Source of the DNA: Rhodopseudomonas sp.
GTDB taxonomy: Bacteria > Pseudomonadota > Alphaproteobacteria > Rhizobiales > Xanthobacteraceae
Assembly (NCBI RefSeq): GCF_013377015.1
Contig: NZ_JACABA010000003.1
Coordinates: forward strand, 1 to 64,000
Direction: 5' to 3'
Length of the DNA: 64,000 nucleotides
A model generated the notes under the pieces. That model was not told where the DNA came from and did not search any database. It saw only the letters and a list, made by a program, of their open reading frames with translations. The translations under genes and the position numbers were made by a program. Positions 53,423 to 62,980 of this stretch are shown here, in pieces; the stretch's first letter is position 1, and each line of letters begins with the position of its first letter.

Positions 53423-54583
53423 ATGACTGAGCCCTCGATCCTGCAGGCAGTCGCCGAGGCGACGCGGCTTCGCGAAGGCCCGGAGGGCGTAGCAGCGATC
53501 CTGCGCGCCGTCTATCGCGCCGGCTCGCTGCGGCTGCAGGACGCCGCGCGCGAGGCGCGCCTGCCGATGCCAGTGGCGAGCGCAATCCGGCGCGAACTCG
53601 AAAAGGCCGGGCTACTGGAGCGCAAGCAGGGCCTGGCGCTGAGCCCCGAAGGCCGCGACTTCGTCGAGCGGGAACTCGGCCTCGGCAGCAAGATCGACCT
53701 CATTTGCCCGAGCTGCGCCGGCCACGGCATCGTGATTCCGGAAAAATTCCACGCGCTGGTCGAACGTCTGGCGGCGATCGTCGCGCAGGCGCCGGCGGTC
53801 GACGTCACCCTCGATCAGGCGCCATGCACGCCGGAAACCGCGATGCTGCGCGCGCTGCTGATGTTGCAGAACGGCGCGCTGGAAGGCCGCCGGGTGCTGC
53901 TGCTCGGCGACGACGATTCGGTGTCGATCGCCATCGGCCTGCTCGGCCAGGCGCAAGGCAGCAAGGATCTCACCCGCGGCGTCGTGGTGATCGACGCCGA
54001 CGAGCGCCGGCTGGCGTTTCTGCGGCACGTCGCCGAACGGGAACAGATCGCGCTGCAAACCATCCGTCACGATCTGCGCCAGCCGCTACCAGAGGCGCTG
54101 CGACGCAGCTTCGACGTGATCGAGACCGACCCGCCCTATACGCTGGATGGTGCGCGGCTGTTTCTCACTCGCGGCTGCGAGGCGCTGGCCTCCGGCGCCA
54201 GCGGGCATTGCTTCTTTTCGTTCGCGCAATGGCCGGCGCAGCAGATGCTGCAATTGCAGCAGGTGTTCCTGCAGCTCGGACTCGCGGTGCATACGGTGCG
54301 TCCGGGCTTCAATCACTATGCCGGCGCCACCGTGCTCGGCAATGTCGGGCAGCTGATCGAACTGATCGCCGTCAACCCGGCCGGCGCCGACTTGCCGGCC
54401 TGGGACGGTCCGCTCTATACGGCCGAGGTCAATCCGCGCCTGCGCGCCTATGTTTGCGCCGAATGCGGCGCCGAGATCGTGCTCGGTCGCAATGGCGCGC
54501 CGGACACCGTCGAAGCGCTGAAGGCGCAGGGCTGCGGGGCCTGCGGCGGGCGGGTGTTCCGCCGCCAGGCCACCAGGCCGTGA
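53423..54583 (+). CDS. bpsA: BpsA-type N4-bis(aminopropyl)spermidine synthase (branched-chain polyamine synthase)
   Basis: 386 residues from MTEPSILQAV. A winged-helix-like N-terminus (about 15-80) and CPSC (95-98) lead into a Rossmann aminopropyltransferase core with LLGDDDSVSIA (160-170) and ETDPPYT (234-240), and a C-terminal zinc-ribbon-like CAECG/CGACG (345-375). GDDD and DPPY are the catalytic motifs of archaeal/thermophile BpsA, which adds aminopropyl groups from decarboxylated AdoMet to the central nitrogen of spermidine. Divergent from a SpeD homologue, the source of that donor. A DNA methyltransferase is a less likely alternative. Confidence 0.87.
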   Translation: MTEPSILQAVAEATRLREGPEGVAAILRAVYRAGSLRLQDAAREARLPMPVASAIRRELEKAGLLERKQGLALSPEGRDFVERELGLGSKIDLICPSCAGHGIVIPEKFHALVERLAAIVAQAPAVDVTLDQAPCTPETAMLRALLMLQNGALEGRRVLLLGDDDSVSIAIGLLGQAQGSKDLTRGVVVIDADERRLAFLRHVAEREQIALQTIRHDLRQPLPEALRRSFDVIETDPPYTLDGARLFLTRGCEALASGASGHCFFSFAQWPAQQMLQLQQVFLQLGLAVHTVRPGFNHYAGATVLGNVGQLIELIAVNPAGADLPAWDGPLYTAEVNPRLRAYVCAECGAEIVLGRNGAPDTVEALKAQGCGACGGRVFRRQATRP

Positions 54584-54661
54584 GCCGCTTACATCCAAGG
54601 CCGCATTGCCCGCGGTCATCGAAACTGATGAACCCGACAGGTCATATTTTGGAGTCGATCG

Positions 54662-55129
54662 ATGAGTGAGAAGCCCCAAGCCCGGCTGCGCCCGCTGCAG
54701 CGCGCCGACCTCGAACGAATCGCATTCATGGAAAGCGAGATCGCCAAGGTGTCGTTTCCCGACGATCCGATCACCGACCTCGGCTTCTACATGAAGAAGC
54801 TGGAGAAGCTGATCGGCGACGACAACGCCGCCACCTTCGTCGCCGACTTAGACGGCGAAATCGTCGGCTGGTCCTATGTCAGCATCCGCCGCAACTTCAT
54901 CACCAAGCAGGCCTATGGCGACTATCACAGCATCTATATCGATCCGTCGCAGCGCGGATCGGGGCTCTCCAACCGGCTGATGAACGCGGTGTTCGACTGG
55001 TGCCGGGCGCAGAAGCTCGACCACGTCGTGTTCCGCACCCGCGCCACCAACGAGCCGATGAAGGGCGTGCTGGCGCGGGTCGGCTTCGTGCCGACGCAGA
55101 TCTATCTGGAGAAGAATCTCAAGGACTGA
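54662..55129 (+). CDS. GNAT-family N-acetyltransferase
   Basis: 155 residues with YHSIYIDPSQRGSGLSNRLMNAV, the acetyl-CoA-binding (R/Q)-x-x-G-x-G/A loop of GNAT enzymes, and a C-terminal ANEPMKGVLARVGF-like segment. GGAG lies eight bases upstream of the ATG. It transfers acetyl to an amine. Following bpsA at 78 bases on the same strand, it could acetylate polyamines, but this is an inference. Its last 11 bases overlap the convergent rsmJ gene. Confidence 0.85.
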   Translation: MSEKPQARLRPLQRADLERIAFMESEIAKVSFPDDPITDLGFYMKKLEKLIGDDNAATFVADLDGEIVGWSYVSIRRNFITKQAYGDYHSIYIDPSQRGSGLSNRLMNAVFDWCRAQKLDHVVFRTRATNEPMKGVLARVGFVPTQIYLEKNLKD

Positions 55130-55778
55130 TCGCCGCATCGTTCGCGGCAGGCTCGACGGGTTCGCCGCCCGCGGGCGCAATTGCGAACACGTCGTAGCGC
55201 ACCGTCTTGCCGGCGAACTGCCAAGACGGCTTGCGCAATCCAGGCATTGGGTCGGCGCGCAGCGGCCATTTCAGCACCACGCGCTTGCAGTGTGACGCCA
55301 GCGCGGCCTGCATCAGCTCGGCGACGTCCGGATCGGCGCCGACCAATTGCCGCAGCAGCCGCATTTCCTGCTTCACCAGCGCGGTCTTCTTCCGCTCCGG
55401 ATGCATCGGATCGACCAACACCACGTCGGCGGCGATGCCGGGCAGCAGCGCTCGTGCGTCGCCGTGAATCAGCGTCATGCGGGAAACGATGGCTGCGAGT
55501 TCGGCGCTGGTGGCGCGTGCGGTCTGCAGACCTTCGGCGAGCAGCGCGTACACAGCGGGCGAGCGTTCGATCATCGTCACCGTGGCGCCCATCGACGCCA
55601 GCAGGAAGGAATCGCGGCCGAGCCCCGCGGTGGCGTCGACCACGCGCAGCGCGCGACCGCCGGAGACGCCGGTCGCCTTCAGCAGCGCGTGACTGCGCGC
55701 GTCATTGGACCGAAGCCGATAGCCGACCCGACCGCCGACGAAATCGACGGCCAGTTCGGTTCGCTCGGCCTTGTCCAT
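55119..55778 (-). CDS. rsmJ: 16S rRNA m2G1516 methyltransferase
   Basis: 219 residues. The SAM-binding start VVDATAGLGRDSFLLASMGATV and the downstream DPMHPERKK are hallmarks of RsmJ (DUF548), which methylates guanine 1516 of 16S rRNA. It overlaps the GNAT gene at its 3' end (11 bases) and is followed by the DegP-like protease gene upstream on the same strand (5 bases between). The last about 12 residues after VRYDVFAIAPAGG are variable. Confidence 0.9.
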   Translation of the reverse strand: MDKAERTELAVDFVGGRVGYRLRSNDARSHALLKATGVSGGRALRVVDATAGLGRDSFLLASMGATVTMIERSPAVYALLAEGLQTARATSAELAAIVSRMTLIHGDARALLPGIAADVVLVDPMHPERKKTALVKQEMRLLRQLVGADPDVAELMQAALASHCKRVVLKWPLRADPMPGLRKPSWQFAGKTVRYDVFAIAPAGGEPVEPAANDAAISP

Positions 55779-55783
55779 GCCGC

Positions 55784-57280
55784 CTATTGCACGCTGAGCG
55801 CCACGAAGCGCAATTCGCCGTCGCCGTTGGAGACCAGCAACAGCACGGATTTCTTGCCGTCCTTCTTCATCTGATCGACGCGCTTCTTGACGTCAGCGGC
55901 GCTGCCGACCGCCTCCTGCGCCACCTCGACGATCACGTCGCCGGCGCTGAGCCGCTTCTCGGCGGCGTCGGAGCCGTCGTCGACGCCGGTGACGATCACG
56001 CCCTTGACGCTGTCCTTGATCTTGTACTTGGCGCGCAGATCCTTGCTGAGGCCGGCGAGATCGAGGCCGAGCGCCTTCTGAGTGACAACCTTCTCCGGCT
56101 CCGGCTGCGATTTCGCCGATGCCGGCTGCGGCTTGTCGCCGTCGTCGAGCCGGCCGAGCGTGACCTGCCTGGTCTCTTCCTTACCCTTGCGGATGATGAC
56201 GACATCGACCGCCTTGCCGACCGCGGTGTCGGCAACCACGCGCGACAGGTCCTTCGGCTCCTTGATGTCCTTGCCGTCGAACTTGATCACGACGTCGCCG
56301 GGCTCGATCCCGGCGGGCTTCGCCGGACCCTTGTCCTCGACGCCGGCGATCAGCGCGCCGCGCGCCGGCTTGATGTTGAGGCTCTCGGCGATCTCGTCGG
56401 TGACCTGCTGGATCCGCACCCCGAGCCAGCCGCGGCGCAGCTCGCCGAACTTGCGCAGCGAATCGACCACGCCGATCACTGTCTTCGAGGGCACGGCGAA
56501 ACCGATGCCGATCGAGCCGCCGGACGGTGAGATGATCAGGGTGTTGACGCCAATCACTTCGCCGTCGAGGTTGAACAGCGGCCCGCCGGAATTGCCGCGG
56601 TTGATCGCGGCGTCGGTCTGGATGTAGCTGTCATAGGGTCCGGAATTGATGTCGCGGTTGCGCGCAGAAACGATCCCGGCGGTCACGGTGCCGCCGAGGC
56701 TGAACGGATTGCCGATCGCGATCACCCATTCGCCGAGCCGCAGCTTGTCGCTGTCACCGAATTTCACCGCCACCAGCGGCTTCGCCGGCGGCTTGAACTT
56801 CAGCACCGCCAGGTCGGTCTTCTTGTCGACGCCGACCAGCTCCGCCTTGATCTTGGTGCCGTCGTTCATGATGATGTTGATCTCGTCGGCGTCGGCGATG
56901 ACGTGATTGTTGGTCACGGCGATGCCGGCGGTGTCGACGATGAAGCCCGAGCCCAGCGAATTGGTCTTGCGCGGGCCGCCCTTGTCGCCGCCCTGGCCGC
57001 GACGGTTCTTGAAGAAATCATCGAAGAATTCCTCGAACGGGGAGCCCGGCGGAAGCTGCGGCGAAGCACCCCTTCCCTCGCCCGGACTGCTCTTGGCCTC
57101 GATGGTTTGGCTGGTCGAGATGTTGACCACCGCGTCGATCACCTTCTCGGCGACGTCGGCAATACCATCGGGGCCGCGCGCGCGCGCCGGCGCCGCAATC
57201 GTCGCCATGGCGGCGCCAAGGCAGAGCGCCGCCAGCAGCGGACGAAGGTGATGGCGGAAGGCTGGGATCGCACCGGACAT
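55784..57280 (-). CDS. DegP/HtrA-like periplasmic serine protease
   Basis: 498 residues from MSGAIPAFRH, with an AGGAGAGA ribosome site and a signal peptide (about 1-35). The trypsin-like domain has His in NNHVIADAD, Asp in KKTDLAVLK and the active Ser in GNSGGPLF, followed by two PDZ domains (about 280-370 and 400-498). It degrades or refolds damaged periplasmic proteins. A longer frame reaching 57574 has no signal peptide at its start and was rejected. It is five bases upstream of rsmJ on the same strand. Confidence 0.93.
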   Translation of the reverse strand: MSGAIPAFRHHLRPLLAALCLGAAMATIAAPARARGPDGIADVAEKVIDAVVNISTSQTIEAKSSPGEGRGASPQLPPGSPFEEFFDDFFKNRRGQGGDKGGPRKTNSLGSGFIVDTAGIAVTNNHVIADADEINIIMNDGTKIKAELVGVDKKTDLAVLKFKPPAKPLVAVKFGDSDKLRLGEWVIAIGNPFSLGGTVTAGIVSARNRDINSGPYDSYIQTDAAINRGNSGGPLFNLDGEVIGVNTLIISPSGGSIGIGFAVPSKTVIGVVDSLRKFGELRRGWLGVRIQQVTDEIAESLNIKPARGALIAGVEDKGPAKPAGIEPGDVVIKFDGKDIKEPKDLSRVVADTAVGKAVDVVIIRKGKEETRQVTLGRLDDGDKPQPASAKSQPEPEKVVTQKALGLDLAGLSKDLRAKYKIKDSVKGVIVTGVDDGSDAAEKRLSAGDVIVEVAQEAVGSAADVKKRVDQMKKDGKKSVLLLVSNGDGELRFVALSVQ

Positions 57281-57652
57281 GGCCGAAATCTCTCCTGAGG
57301 ACGGGACGAAACGCATCGCGAACGAGCGCCGACAAACTGTGCGCCCGATCCGGGGATCGGCGCAAGTATCGGGATGTAGGTATGACGGAACAGACGTTCC
57401 AGGCGCCGGCTCAGCCAGTCCTTCAAGCCAATTCAAAACCAAAACCATCCTGGGTTCAAAGCCTTCTAACGTCCTTTGAATCCAGGCCGCGAGTCCGGAA
57501 TGTTGGGAAAATGAACGCCCTTTCGGAACCGGTCGAGCCGATCTTACCCGCATCCGCCGGTCGGATTGCGGCAAAACCCGGCAGCGTTACTCACGATAAC
57601 GTTGAAACAAAGCGCCGCACAACCACGCGCTTGTCAGGGCGGAGAGCGATGC
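57281..57652. other. 372-bp region upstream of the protease gene
   Basis: No gene was recognised. It should hold the promoter for the protease-rsmJ unit. No heat-shock or envelope-stress consensus was confidently identified. Confidence 0.5.
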
Positions 57653-57853
57653 TCAGTGCCGCACCAGCCAGATCAGGATCAGGCCGGCCACCGCCGACCC
57701 GATGCCGGCAACCCGGAGGATATTGTCCGGTGTGGCCAGCGCGCTCTTCATCGCCCGCCGCATCCAGGCTGGCGCCGCGGCGAATAGCAGGCCTTCGAGA
57801 ACGAACAGAATACCCAGGCCGATGAGGAAGTCGGCGAACGCAATTGACCTCAT
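57653..57853 (-). CDS. DUF2065 family small membrane protein
   Basis: 66 residues from MRSIAFADFL with a GGAGG ribosome site. Two hydrophobic segments (IGLGILFVLEGLLFAAAP and ILRVAGIGSAVAGLILIWLV) flank a short loop with PAWMRRAM. DUF2065 proteins commonly accompany hflK/hflC and DegP in alphaproteobacteria, as here. Function is unknown; a modulatory role with the HflKC complex is possible. Confidence 0.85.
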   Translation of the reverse strand: MRSIAFADFLIGLGILFVLEGLLFAAAPAWMRRAMKSALATPDNILRVAGIGSAVAGLILIWLVRH

Positions 57854-58003
57854 GCGACTAATTCCTCCCGGGCGGCGTTCCCCCCGCAACATTTTCGTTG
57901 TCGTGCGAGGCAAGCCTCCCAAAACGCCACCTTTTAGTCGACGGCGCCCGGGAACGCAAAACCGCGTCCCGGCCGCCGCCCTGCCGTGGCCCCGACGAAA
58001 CCG

Positions 58004-58915
58004 TTACGGCTTCGGCGCCGCGGTCGCCTCGGCCTTGGCCGCGGCCTTGCCGGACGGATTGCTGAAGAACCTGAAGAAATCCGAATCCGGTCGCAGCAGG
58101 AACCGGGTGTCGTTGCTCTTCAGTCCGTGCTCGTAGGCAGACATCGAGCGATAGAAGGCGAAGAAGTCGGCGTCCTTGCCATAGGCCTCAGCGAACAGCC
58201 GGTTACGCTCGGCGTCGCCGGTACCCCGGATCTGCTCGGCCTGCGAATTGGCTTCCGCGATGATCACGGTCGCCTCGCGGTCGGCCTTGGAGCGGATTTC
58301 CTGCGCCTTCTGACCGCCTTGGGCGCGGAACTCGGCAGCCTCGCGCTGCCGCTCAGTCTGCATCCGCTGATACACCGCTTGGCTGTTCTGCTCCGGCAGG
58401 TCGGCGCGCCGGATCCGAACGTCGACCACCGAGATGCCGTAGCCGGCGGCTTCCTTGTCAAGCTGGTCCCGAATCTTGTTCATCAGGGACTCGCGTTGGT
58501 CACGCACCACCTCGATGAAGGTGACCTCACCGAGCACCCGGCGCAGCGATGCGTTCAGCAGCGTGGTCAACTGGATGTTAGCGGCCTGGATCGAGCCGAT
58601 GCTCTGGTAGAACCGCAGCGCATCCTTGATGCGATAACGTGCGAAGGCATCGACCACGAGCCGCTTCTGGTCCGAGGCGATCACTTCCTGCGACGGGTTT
58701 TCGAGATCGAGGATCCGCTTGTCGATGCTGATCACGGTATCGATGAACGGCGCCTTGAAATGCAGCCCCGGCTCGGTGAGGACGCGGACCGGCTCGCCGA
58801 GCCGCACCAGCAACACCTGCTCGGTCTGGGTCACGGTGAACACCGATGCATAACCAACGACGATCAGCACCAACAGCAAGATTAGCGCGACAATCCCTGC
58901 AATTCCGGCCTTCAT
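58004..58915 (-). CDS. hflC: Protease modulator HflC
   Basis: 303 residues with a single N-terminal membrane span and the SPFH/band-7 domain (FTVTQTEQVLLVRLGEPVR). The start overlaps hflK's stop by four bases. HflC and HflK form a membrane cage around FtsH that limits its protease activity. The C-terminal Ala/Lys/Pro-rich tail is variable. Confidence 0.94.
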   Translation of the reverse strand: MKAGIAGIVALILLLVLIVVGYASVFTVTQTEQVLLVRLGEPVRVLTEPGLHFKAPFIDTVISIDKRILDLENPSQEVIASDQKRLVVDAFARYRIKDALRFYQSIGSIQAANIQLTTLLNASLRRVLGEVTFIEVVRDQRESLMNKIRDQLDKEAAGYGISVVDVRIRRADLPEQNSQAVYQRMQTERQREAAEFRAQGGQKAQEIRSKADREATVIIAEANSQAEQIRGTGDAERNRLFAEAYGKDADFFAFYRSMSAYEHGLKSNDTRFLLRPDSDFFRFFSNPSGKAAAKAEATAAPKP

Positions 58916-60057
58916 CGGGTAGCTCCGCTCTGCGGCTGCGCCGTCTTGGCTGCCGCCGGACTTTGCGGCGTCAGTTCGTTCAAAGGCAGATAGGGCACGA
59001 TGCCCTGGGAGCCGGCACCACCGCCGTCATAGACCAGCTTCTGGGCGCCGCCGAGAATGCGCTCCATGGTCTCGAGATAGATCCGTTGTCGGGTCACGTC
59101 GGGCGCCTTCCTGTATTCCTCATAGACGTCGAGGAAGCGCGCGCTCTGGCCCTTGGCCTCGGCGACCGCCTGCCCCTTGTAGCCTTCGGCAACCTGGACG
59201 ATTTGCGAAGCCCGGCCCTTGGCGTCGGGAACGACGCGGTTGGCATAGGTCTGGGCTTCGTTCTGCAGCCGCTCGAGATCGGCGCGGGCGGCCTGCACGT
59301 CGCGGAACGCGTCGATCACCTGCGACGGCGGATCGACCTTCTGCATCTGCACCTGTTGCACCAGAATGCCGGCGCCGTAGCTATCCAGCGTCTTCTGCAT
59401 CAGATCCTGGACGCCGGCCTCGATCGTGGTGCGGGCGCCGGTCAGGATCGGCTGGATGTTGGTGCGGCCGATCACTTCGCGCATCGCGCTTTCGGCCACC
59501 GCCTTCACTGTGCCTTCGGGGTTCTGGATGTTGAACAGATAGTTGCCGACGCCGTCCGGCTTGATTCGCCACAGCACGGTGAAGTCGACGTCGACGATGT
59601 TCTCGTCGCCGGTCAGCATCAGACTTTCCTCCGGAACGTCGCGCATCGTCGCGCCGCGCCGCGACGGATCGTTGATCAGGGTCATGCCAATGCTGATGGT
59701 TGAAACCCGCAGCGCCTTCGGCAGCAGCACGGTCTCGACCGGATAGGGTATGTGATAGTTCAGACCGGGCTGCACCGTCCGCACATGCTTGCCGAATCGC
59801 AGCACCACGCCGAGCTCTTCGGACTGCACCCGGAAGAAGCCCGACAATCCCCAGATCGCCAGCGCACCGACCAGCGCGATCGCGATCCCGAGGCTGCTGA
59901 AATAGCCGCCGGGCAACAGCTGCTGCAGCCGGTCCTGGCCGCGACGCAGCAGGTCTTCAAGATCGGGCGGCCTTGGCCCCGACGATTGCGGACCCGAGCC
60001 CCATGGCCCCTTGGGACCAGAACCCCACGGGCCTCCGCCTTGATTCTTCCACGGCAT
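58912..60057 (-). CDS. hflK: Protease modulator HflK
   Basis: 381 residues. A Gly/Pro-rich N-terminus (GGGPWGSGPKGPWG), one membrane span (about residues 56-75), and a band-7 domain (GFFRVQSEELGVVLRFGK) are typical. It pairs with HflC in the FtsH-associated complex. The gene is the first in the hflK-hflC pair, and the DUF2065 gene follows. Confidence 0.94.
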   Translation of the reverse strand: MPWKNQGGGPWGSGPKGPWGSGPQSSGPRPPDLEDLLRRGQDRLQQLLPGGYFSSLGIAIALVGALAIWGLSGFFRVQSEELGVVLRFGKHVRTVQPGLNYHIPYPVETVLLPKALRVSTISIGMTLINDPSRRGATMRDVPEESLMLTGDENIVDVDFTVLWRIKPDGVGNYLFNIQNPEGTVKAVAESAMREVIGRTNIQPILTGARTTIEAGVQDLMQKTLDSYGAGILVQQVQMQKVDPPSQVIDAFRDVQAARADLERLQNEAQTYANRVVPDAKGRASQIVQVAEGYKGQAVAEAKGQSARFLDVYEEYRKAPDVTRQRIYLETMERILGGAQKLVYDGGGAGSQGIVPYLPLNELTPQSPAAAKTAQPQSGATR

Positions 60058-60212
60058 TCAAAGTCTCCTCCGCGCGGCCCGGGATAAGGGCCGGCTCGCA
60101 AGTTCTGCACGGCTTTATAGGGGACAGTCCCGACCGTTACAACGCAGGTCGTCGCCCGAATCCAGCTAAGCTCAAACCGGCGATTGTCAATGCAATCATC
60201 GGTATCGGACGG

Positions 60213-60737
60213 TTAACGCGGCTTGCGGCGGCGATAGGTCACATAGGAGAAATCGGCACTGTCATCGGCCGTTGCGGCAACAAGGCGGCGCGCGACTTCC
60301 TCCCAGCGTTCGGGATCGATCGCGGGGAAATAGGTATCGCCCTCGGGCCGCGCATGGACTTCGGTCAATTCGATACACTCGGCGGCATCGATCCAGTGCG
60401 CAAAAATCTCGGCGCCGCCGATCACAACGATCTCGGTGGCAAAACGCCGCAGCGCATCACCCAATGCGATCGCCTCGGCGGCGGCGAATGAACTCGCCAC
60501 CGCAACGCCGGCCGCGGCGAAATTCGCGTCGCGGGTGACCACGATATTGGTTCGCCCGGGCAGCGGCCGGCCGATCGACTGAAACGTCTTGCGCCCCATC
60601 AGCACCGGCTTGTTCAGCGTCAGCCGCTTGAAGTGCTGCAAGTCGGATTTCAGCCGCCACGGCATCGCGCCGGCCGAGCCGATCACGCCGTTCTCGGCGA
60701 CCGCGACGATGAGGGTGATGGCAGGATTGACCGTCAT
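60213..60737 (-). CDS. folA: Dihydrofolate reductase
   Basis: 174 residues from MTVNPAITL. The substrate/NADPH-binding elements LIVAVAENGVIG, MPWRLKSDLQHFK and LMGRKTFQSIGRPLPGR match FolA. It reduces dihydrofolate produced by thymidylate synthase. An in-frame GTG six bases upstream is possible. The start overlaps or abuts the thyA stop, so the two are translationally linked. Confidence 0.94.
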   Translation of the reverse strand: MTVNPAITLIVAVAENGVIGSAGAMPWRLKSDLQHFKRLTLNKPVLMGRKTFQSIGRPLPGRTNIVVTRDANFAAAGVAVASSFAAAEAIALGDALRRFATEIVVIGGAEIFAHWIDAAECIELTEVHARPEGDTYFPAIDPERWEEVARRLVAATADDSADFSYVTYRRRKPR

Positions 60738-60739
60738 GG

Positions 60740-61534
60740 TCACACCGCGACCTCGGCCTTGATGTGCGGATGCGGATCGTAGCCCTGCAGCGAAAAATCC
60801 TCGTACTTAAAGCCGAAGATGTCCGTCACCTGCGGATTGATCGTCATCGCCGGCAGTTCGCGGGTCGGCCGGGTCAGTTGCAGCCGCGCCTGCTCCAAAT
60901 GATTGGAATACAGATGCGCATCGCCCAGCGTGTGGATGAAATCACCGGGCTTCAACCCGGTGACCTGCGCCACCATCATGGTCAGCAGCGCATAGGAAGC
61001 GATGTTGAAAGGCACGCCGAGAAACACGTCCGCCGAGCGCTGATACAACTGGCACGACAGTCTGCCGTTCGCGACATAAAACTGGAACAGGCAGTGGCAT
61101 GGCGGCAGCGCCATCCGGTCGATTTCGGCCGGATTCCACGCCGTCACGATTAGCCGCCGCGAATCCGGGTTGCGCTTGATCATCTCGACCACATTGGCGA
61201 TCTGGTCGATGCTGCGGCCGTCGGCGGACGGCCACGAGCGCCATTGCGATCCATAGACTGGACCGAGGTCGCCATTGGCGTCGGCCCATTCGTCCCAGAT
61301 CGAGACGCCGTGGTCCTTGAGATACTTGATGTTGGTGTCGCCCTTCAAAAACCACAGCAGCTCATGCACGATCGCCTTCAGCGGCAACCGCTTGGTTGTC
61401 AGAATCGGAAAGCCGGCGGCGAGATTGAACCGCATCTGATGCCCGAAAACCGATAGTGTTCCGGTCCCGGTGCGGTCGTGCTTCTCGGCGCCGTCGCTGA
61501 GGATGCGTTCGAGCAGGTCGTGGTATTGATTCAT
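60740..61534 (-). CDS. thyA: Thymidylate synthase
   Basis: 264 residues, the same length as the E. coli enzyme. The catalytic Cys146 is in [12 protein letters not shown], with [11 protein letters not shown] binding phosphate and the dUMP-binding [13 protein letters not shown] end. It makes dTMP from dUMP using methylenetetrahydrofolate. The folA gene follows with a three-base spacing around its ATG, and the operon pairing is typical. Confidence 0.96.
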   Translation of the reverse strand: MNQYHDLLERILSDGAEKHDRTGTGTLSVFGHQMRFNLAAGFPILTTKRLPLKAIVHELLWFLKGDTNIKYLKDHGVSIWDEWADANGDLGPVYGSQWRSWPSADGRSIDQIANVVEMIKRNPDSRRLIVTAWNPAEIDRMALPPCHCLFQFYVANGRLSCQLYQRSADVFLGVPFNIASYALLTMMVAQVTGLKPGDFIHTLGDAHLYSNHLEQARLQLTRPTRELPAMTINPQVTDIFGFKYEDFSLQGYDPHPHIKAEVAV

Positions 61535-61701
61535 GGTCGGCGGGACTCGGGGCTGAATGAGACGAACCGCCCTCGCCGCAATCGGGCGGCGGCGATTCGG
61601 CTACGAGTGAATTCTCTACCCCTGAAAATGCTCCTTGCACCCGCAAACGACAAGGCTGGGACGCCGGCGCTGCGCCGGTCGTCAACCGGTTTCGTCAGCG
61701 A

Positions 61702-62679
61702 TCATTTGCCGGCATGCCCCAAAACCGGGGTCCATTTGGCGATTTCGCCCCGCACCAGCGCCATCAACGCCTCCGGCGTGCGTTCCGCAGGACCCGGGAT
61801 CACGCTGCCGAGAGCGAGAAGCCGGTTGCGAACCTCGTCGTCGTCGAGCGCCTTGCCCACCGCCGCATTGAGCGCGGCAATGATCGGCGCCGGAGTTCCC
61901 TTGGGTGCGAAGATCGCATTCCATGCCTGAACCTGGAACGCCGGCAACCCAGCCTCAGCCGTGGTCGGAACCTCGGGCAGCGCCGGGTTGCGCTCGGGCG
62001 CGGCGATCGCAAAGGCCTTGATGGTTCCGGCATTGATCTGCGGCACGACATTGACGATCTGGTCGCAGAGGTAATCGATCTGACCGGCGGCCAGCGCTTT
62101 CATTGCCGGCGCAGTGCCGTTGAACGGCACACCGGTCGGCTTGATATTGAGGATGGAGTTCAACAGTTCGCCGGACACATGCGAGACCGAGCCGACGCCC
62201 GCATGCGCGACGTTCAATGTCGCGGTATTGGCCTTCAGATAGGCAACGAATTGTTGCAGGTCGTTTGCCGGAAAGTCCTTACGCGCGACGATCACGATCG
62301 GCGTCCCAGCCAGCAGCGCGACCGGCTCGAAATCGGCGTCGGGACGATAGGCCAGATTCGGATACAGCGGCACCGCCGCCCCGTGGGTTCCCATGTGCCC
62401 GGTGATCAACGTGTAGCCGTCATTGGCGGCGCGCGCCACGCGGGTGGTTGCGATGGTGCCGCCTGCGCCGACGATGTTGTCGATCACGATGTCCTGGCCG
62501 AGCGCTTTCGCCATATGCTCGGCGACGATCCGCGAGACCACATCGGTCGGGCCGCCCGCCGCGAACGGCACGATCATCGTGATGGCGTGCGACGGATAGA
62601 ATTGGGACTCCGCAACTGCCGTCGATGCAGCCACGACCGCCGCACAGGCGATCACCATCAGCCGTCTGAGGAAATACAC
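61702..62679 (-). CDS. Tripartite tricarboxylate transporter substrate-binding protein (Bug/TctC family)
   Basis: 325 residues from the GTG at VYFLRRLMV, with a GGAG site seven bases upstream and a signal peptide ending near AVAES. The Bug-family start YPSHAITMIVPFAAGGPTDVV and GAGGTIATTRVA are diagnostic. It binds a carboxylate, often citrate or a related acid, in the periplasm. It lies downstream of TctA and a small membrane gene on the same strand, with a 300-base gap before them. Confidence 0.88.
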   Translation of the reverse strand: MYFLRRLMVIACAAVVAASTAVAESQFYPSHAITMIVPFAAGGPTDVVSRIVAEHMAKALGQDIVIDNIVGAGGTIATTRVARAANDGYTLITGHMGTHGAAVPLYPNLAYRPDADFEPVALLAGTPIVIVARKDFPANDLQQFVAYLKANTATLNVAHAGVGSVSHVSGELLNSILNIKPTGVPFNGTAPAMKALAAGQIDYLCDQIVNVVPQINAGTIKAFAIAAPERNPALPEVPTTAEAGLPAFQVQAWNAIFAPKGTPAPIIAALNAAVGKALDDDEVRNRLLALGSVIPGPAERTPEALMALVRGEIAKWTPVLGHAGK

Positions 62680-62980
62680 GACACGTCTCCGCCAAATTTC
62701 AACGTCAACAGGCAAAATCGGATCGACAATATTGAATTAACAACAGCGCGCCGCGTCCAATCGACTTCGAAATACGGCGCAGCCGTGCACTTGCGCGGGA
62801 TCAACGCCCTGGTTCACGTTCTCCGCGACCCAATACCGAAAATCGCAGATCCCGCTGCTTCAGATTACGACCGCGCCGTCCCTGATTAGTAACAGGATAT
62901 GTGCTCGGAATGCGCGCCTAATTATCCGCTTGGAAGCATCTTTTCAAGGCAGGCCGGATCTCGCTTTGTCGGAGAACGCG
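62680..62980. other. 301-bp region between the TctC-like and small membrane genes
   Basis: No gene was seen. It is relatively A+T-rich for this window, suggesting a promoter for the TctC-like gene, but no exact element could be assigned. Confidence 0.45.
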
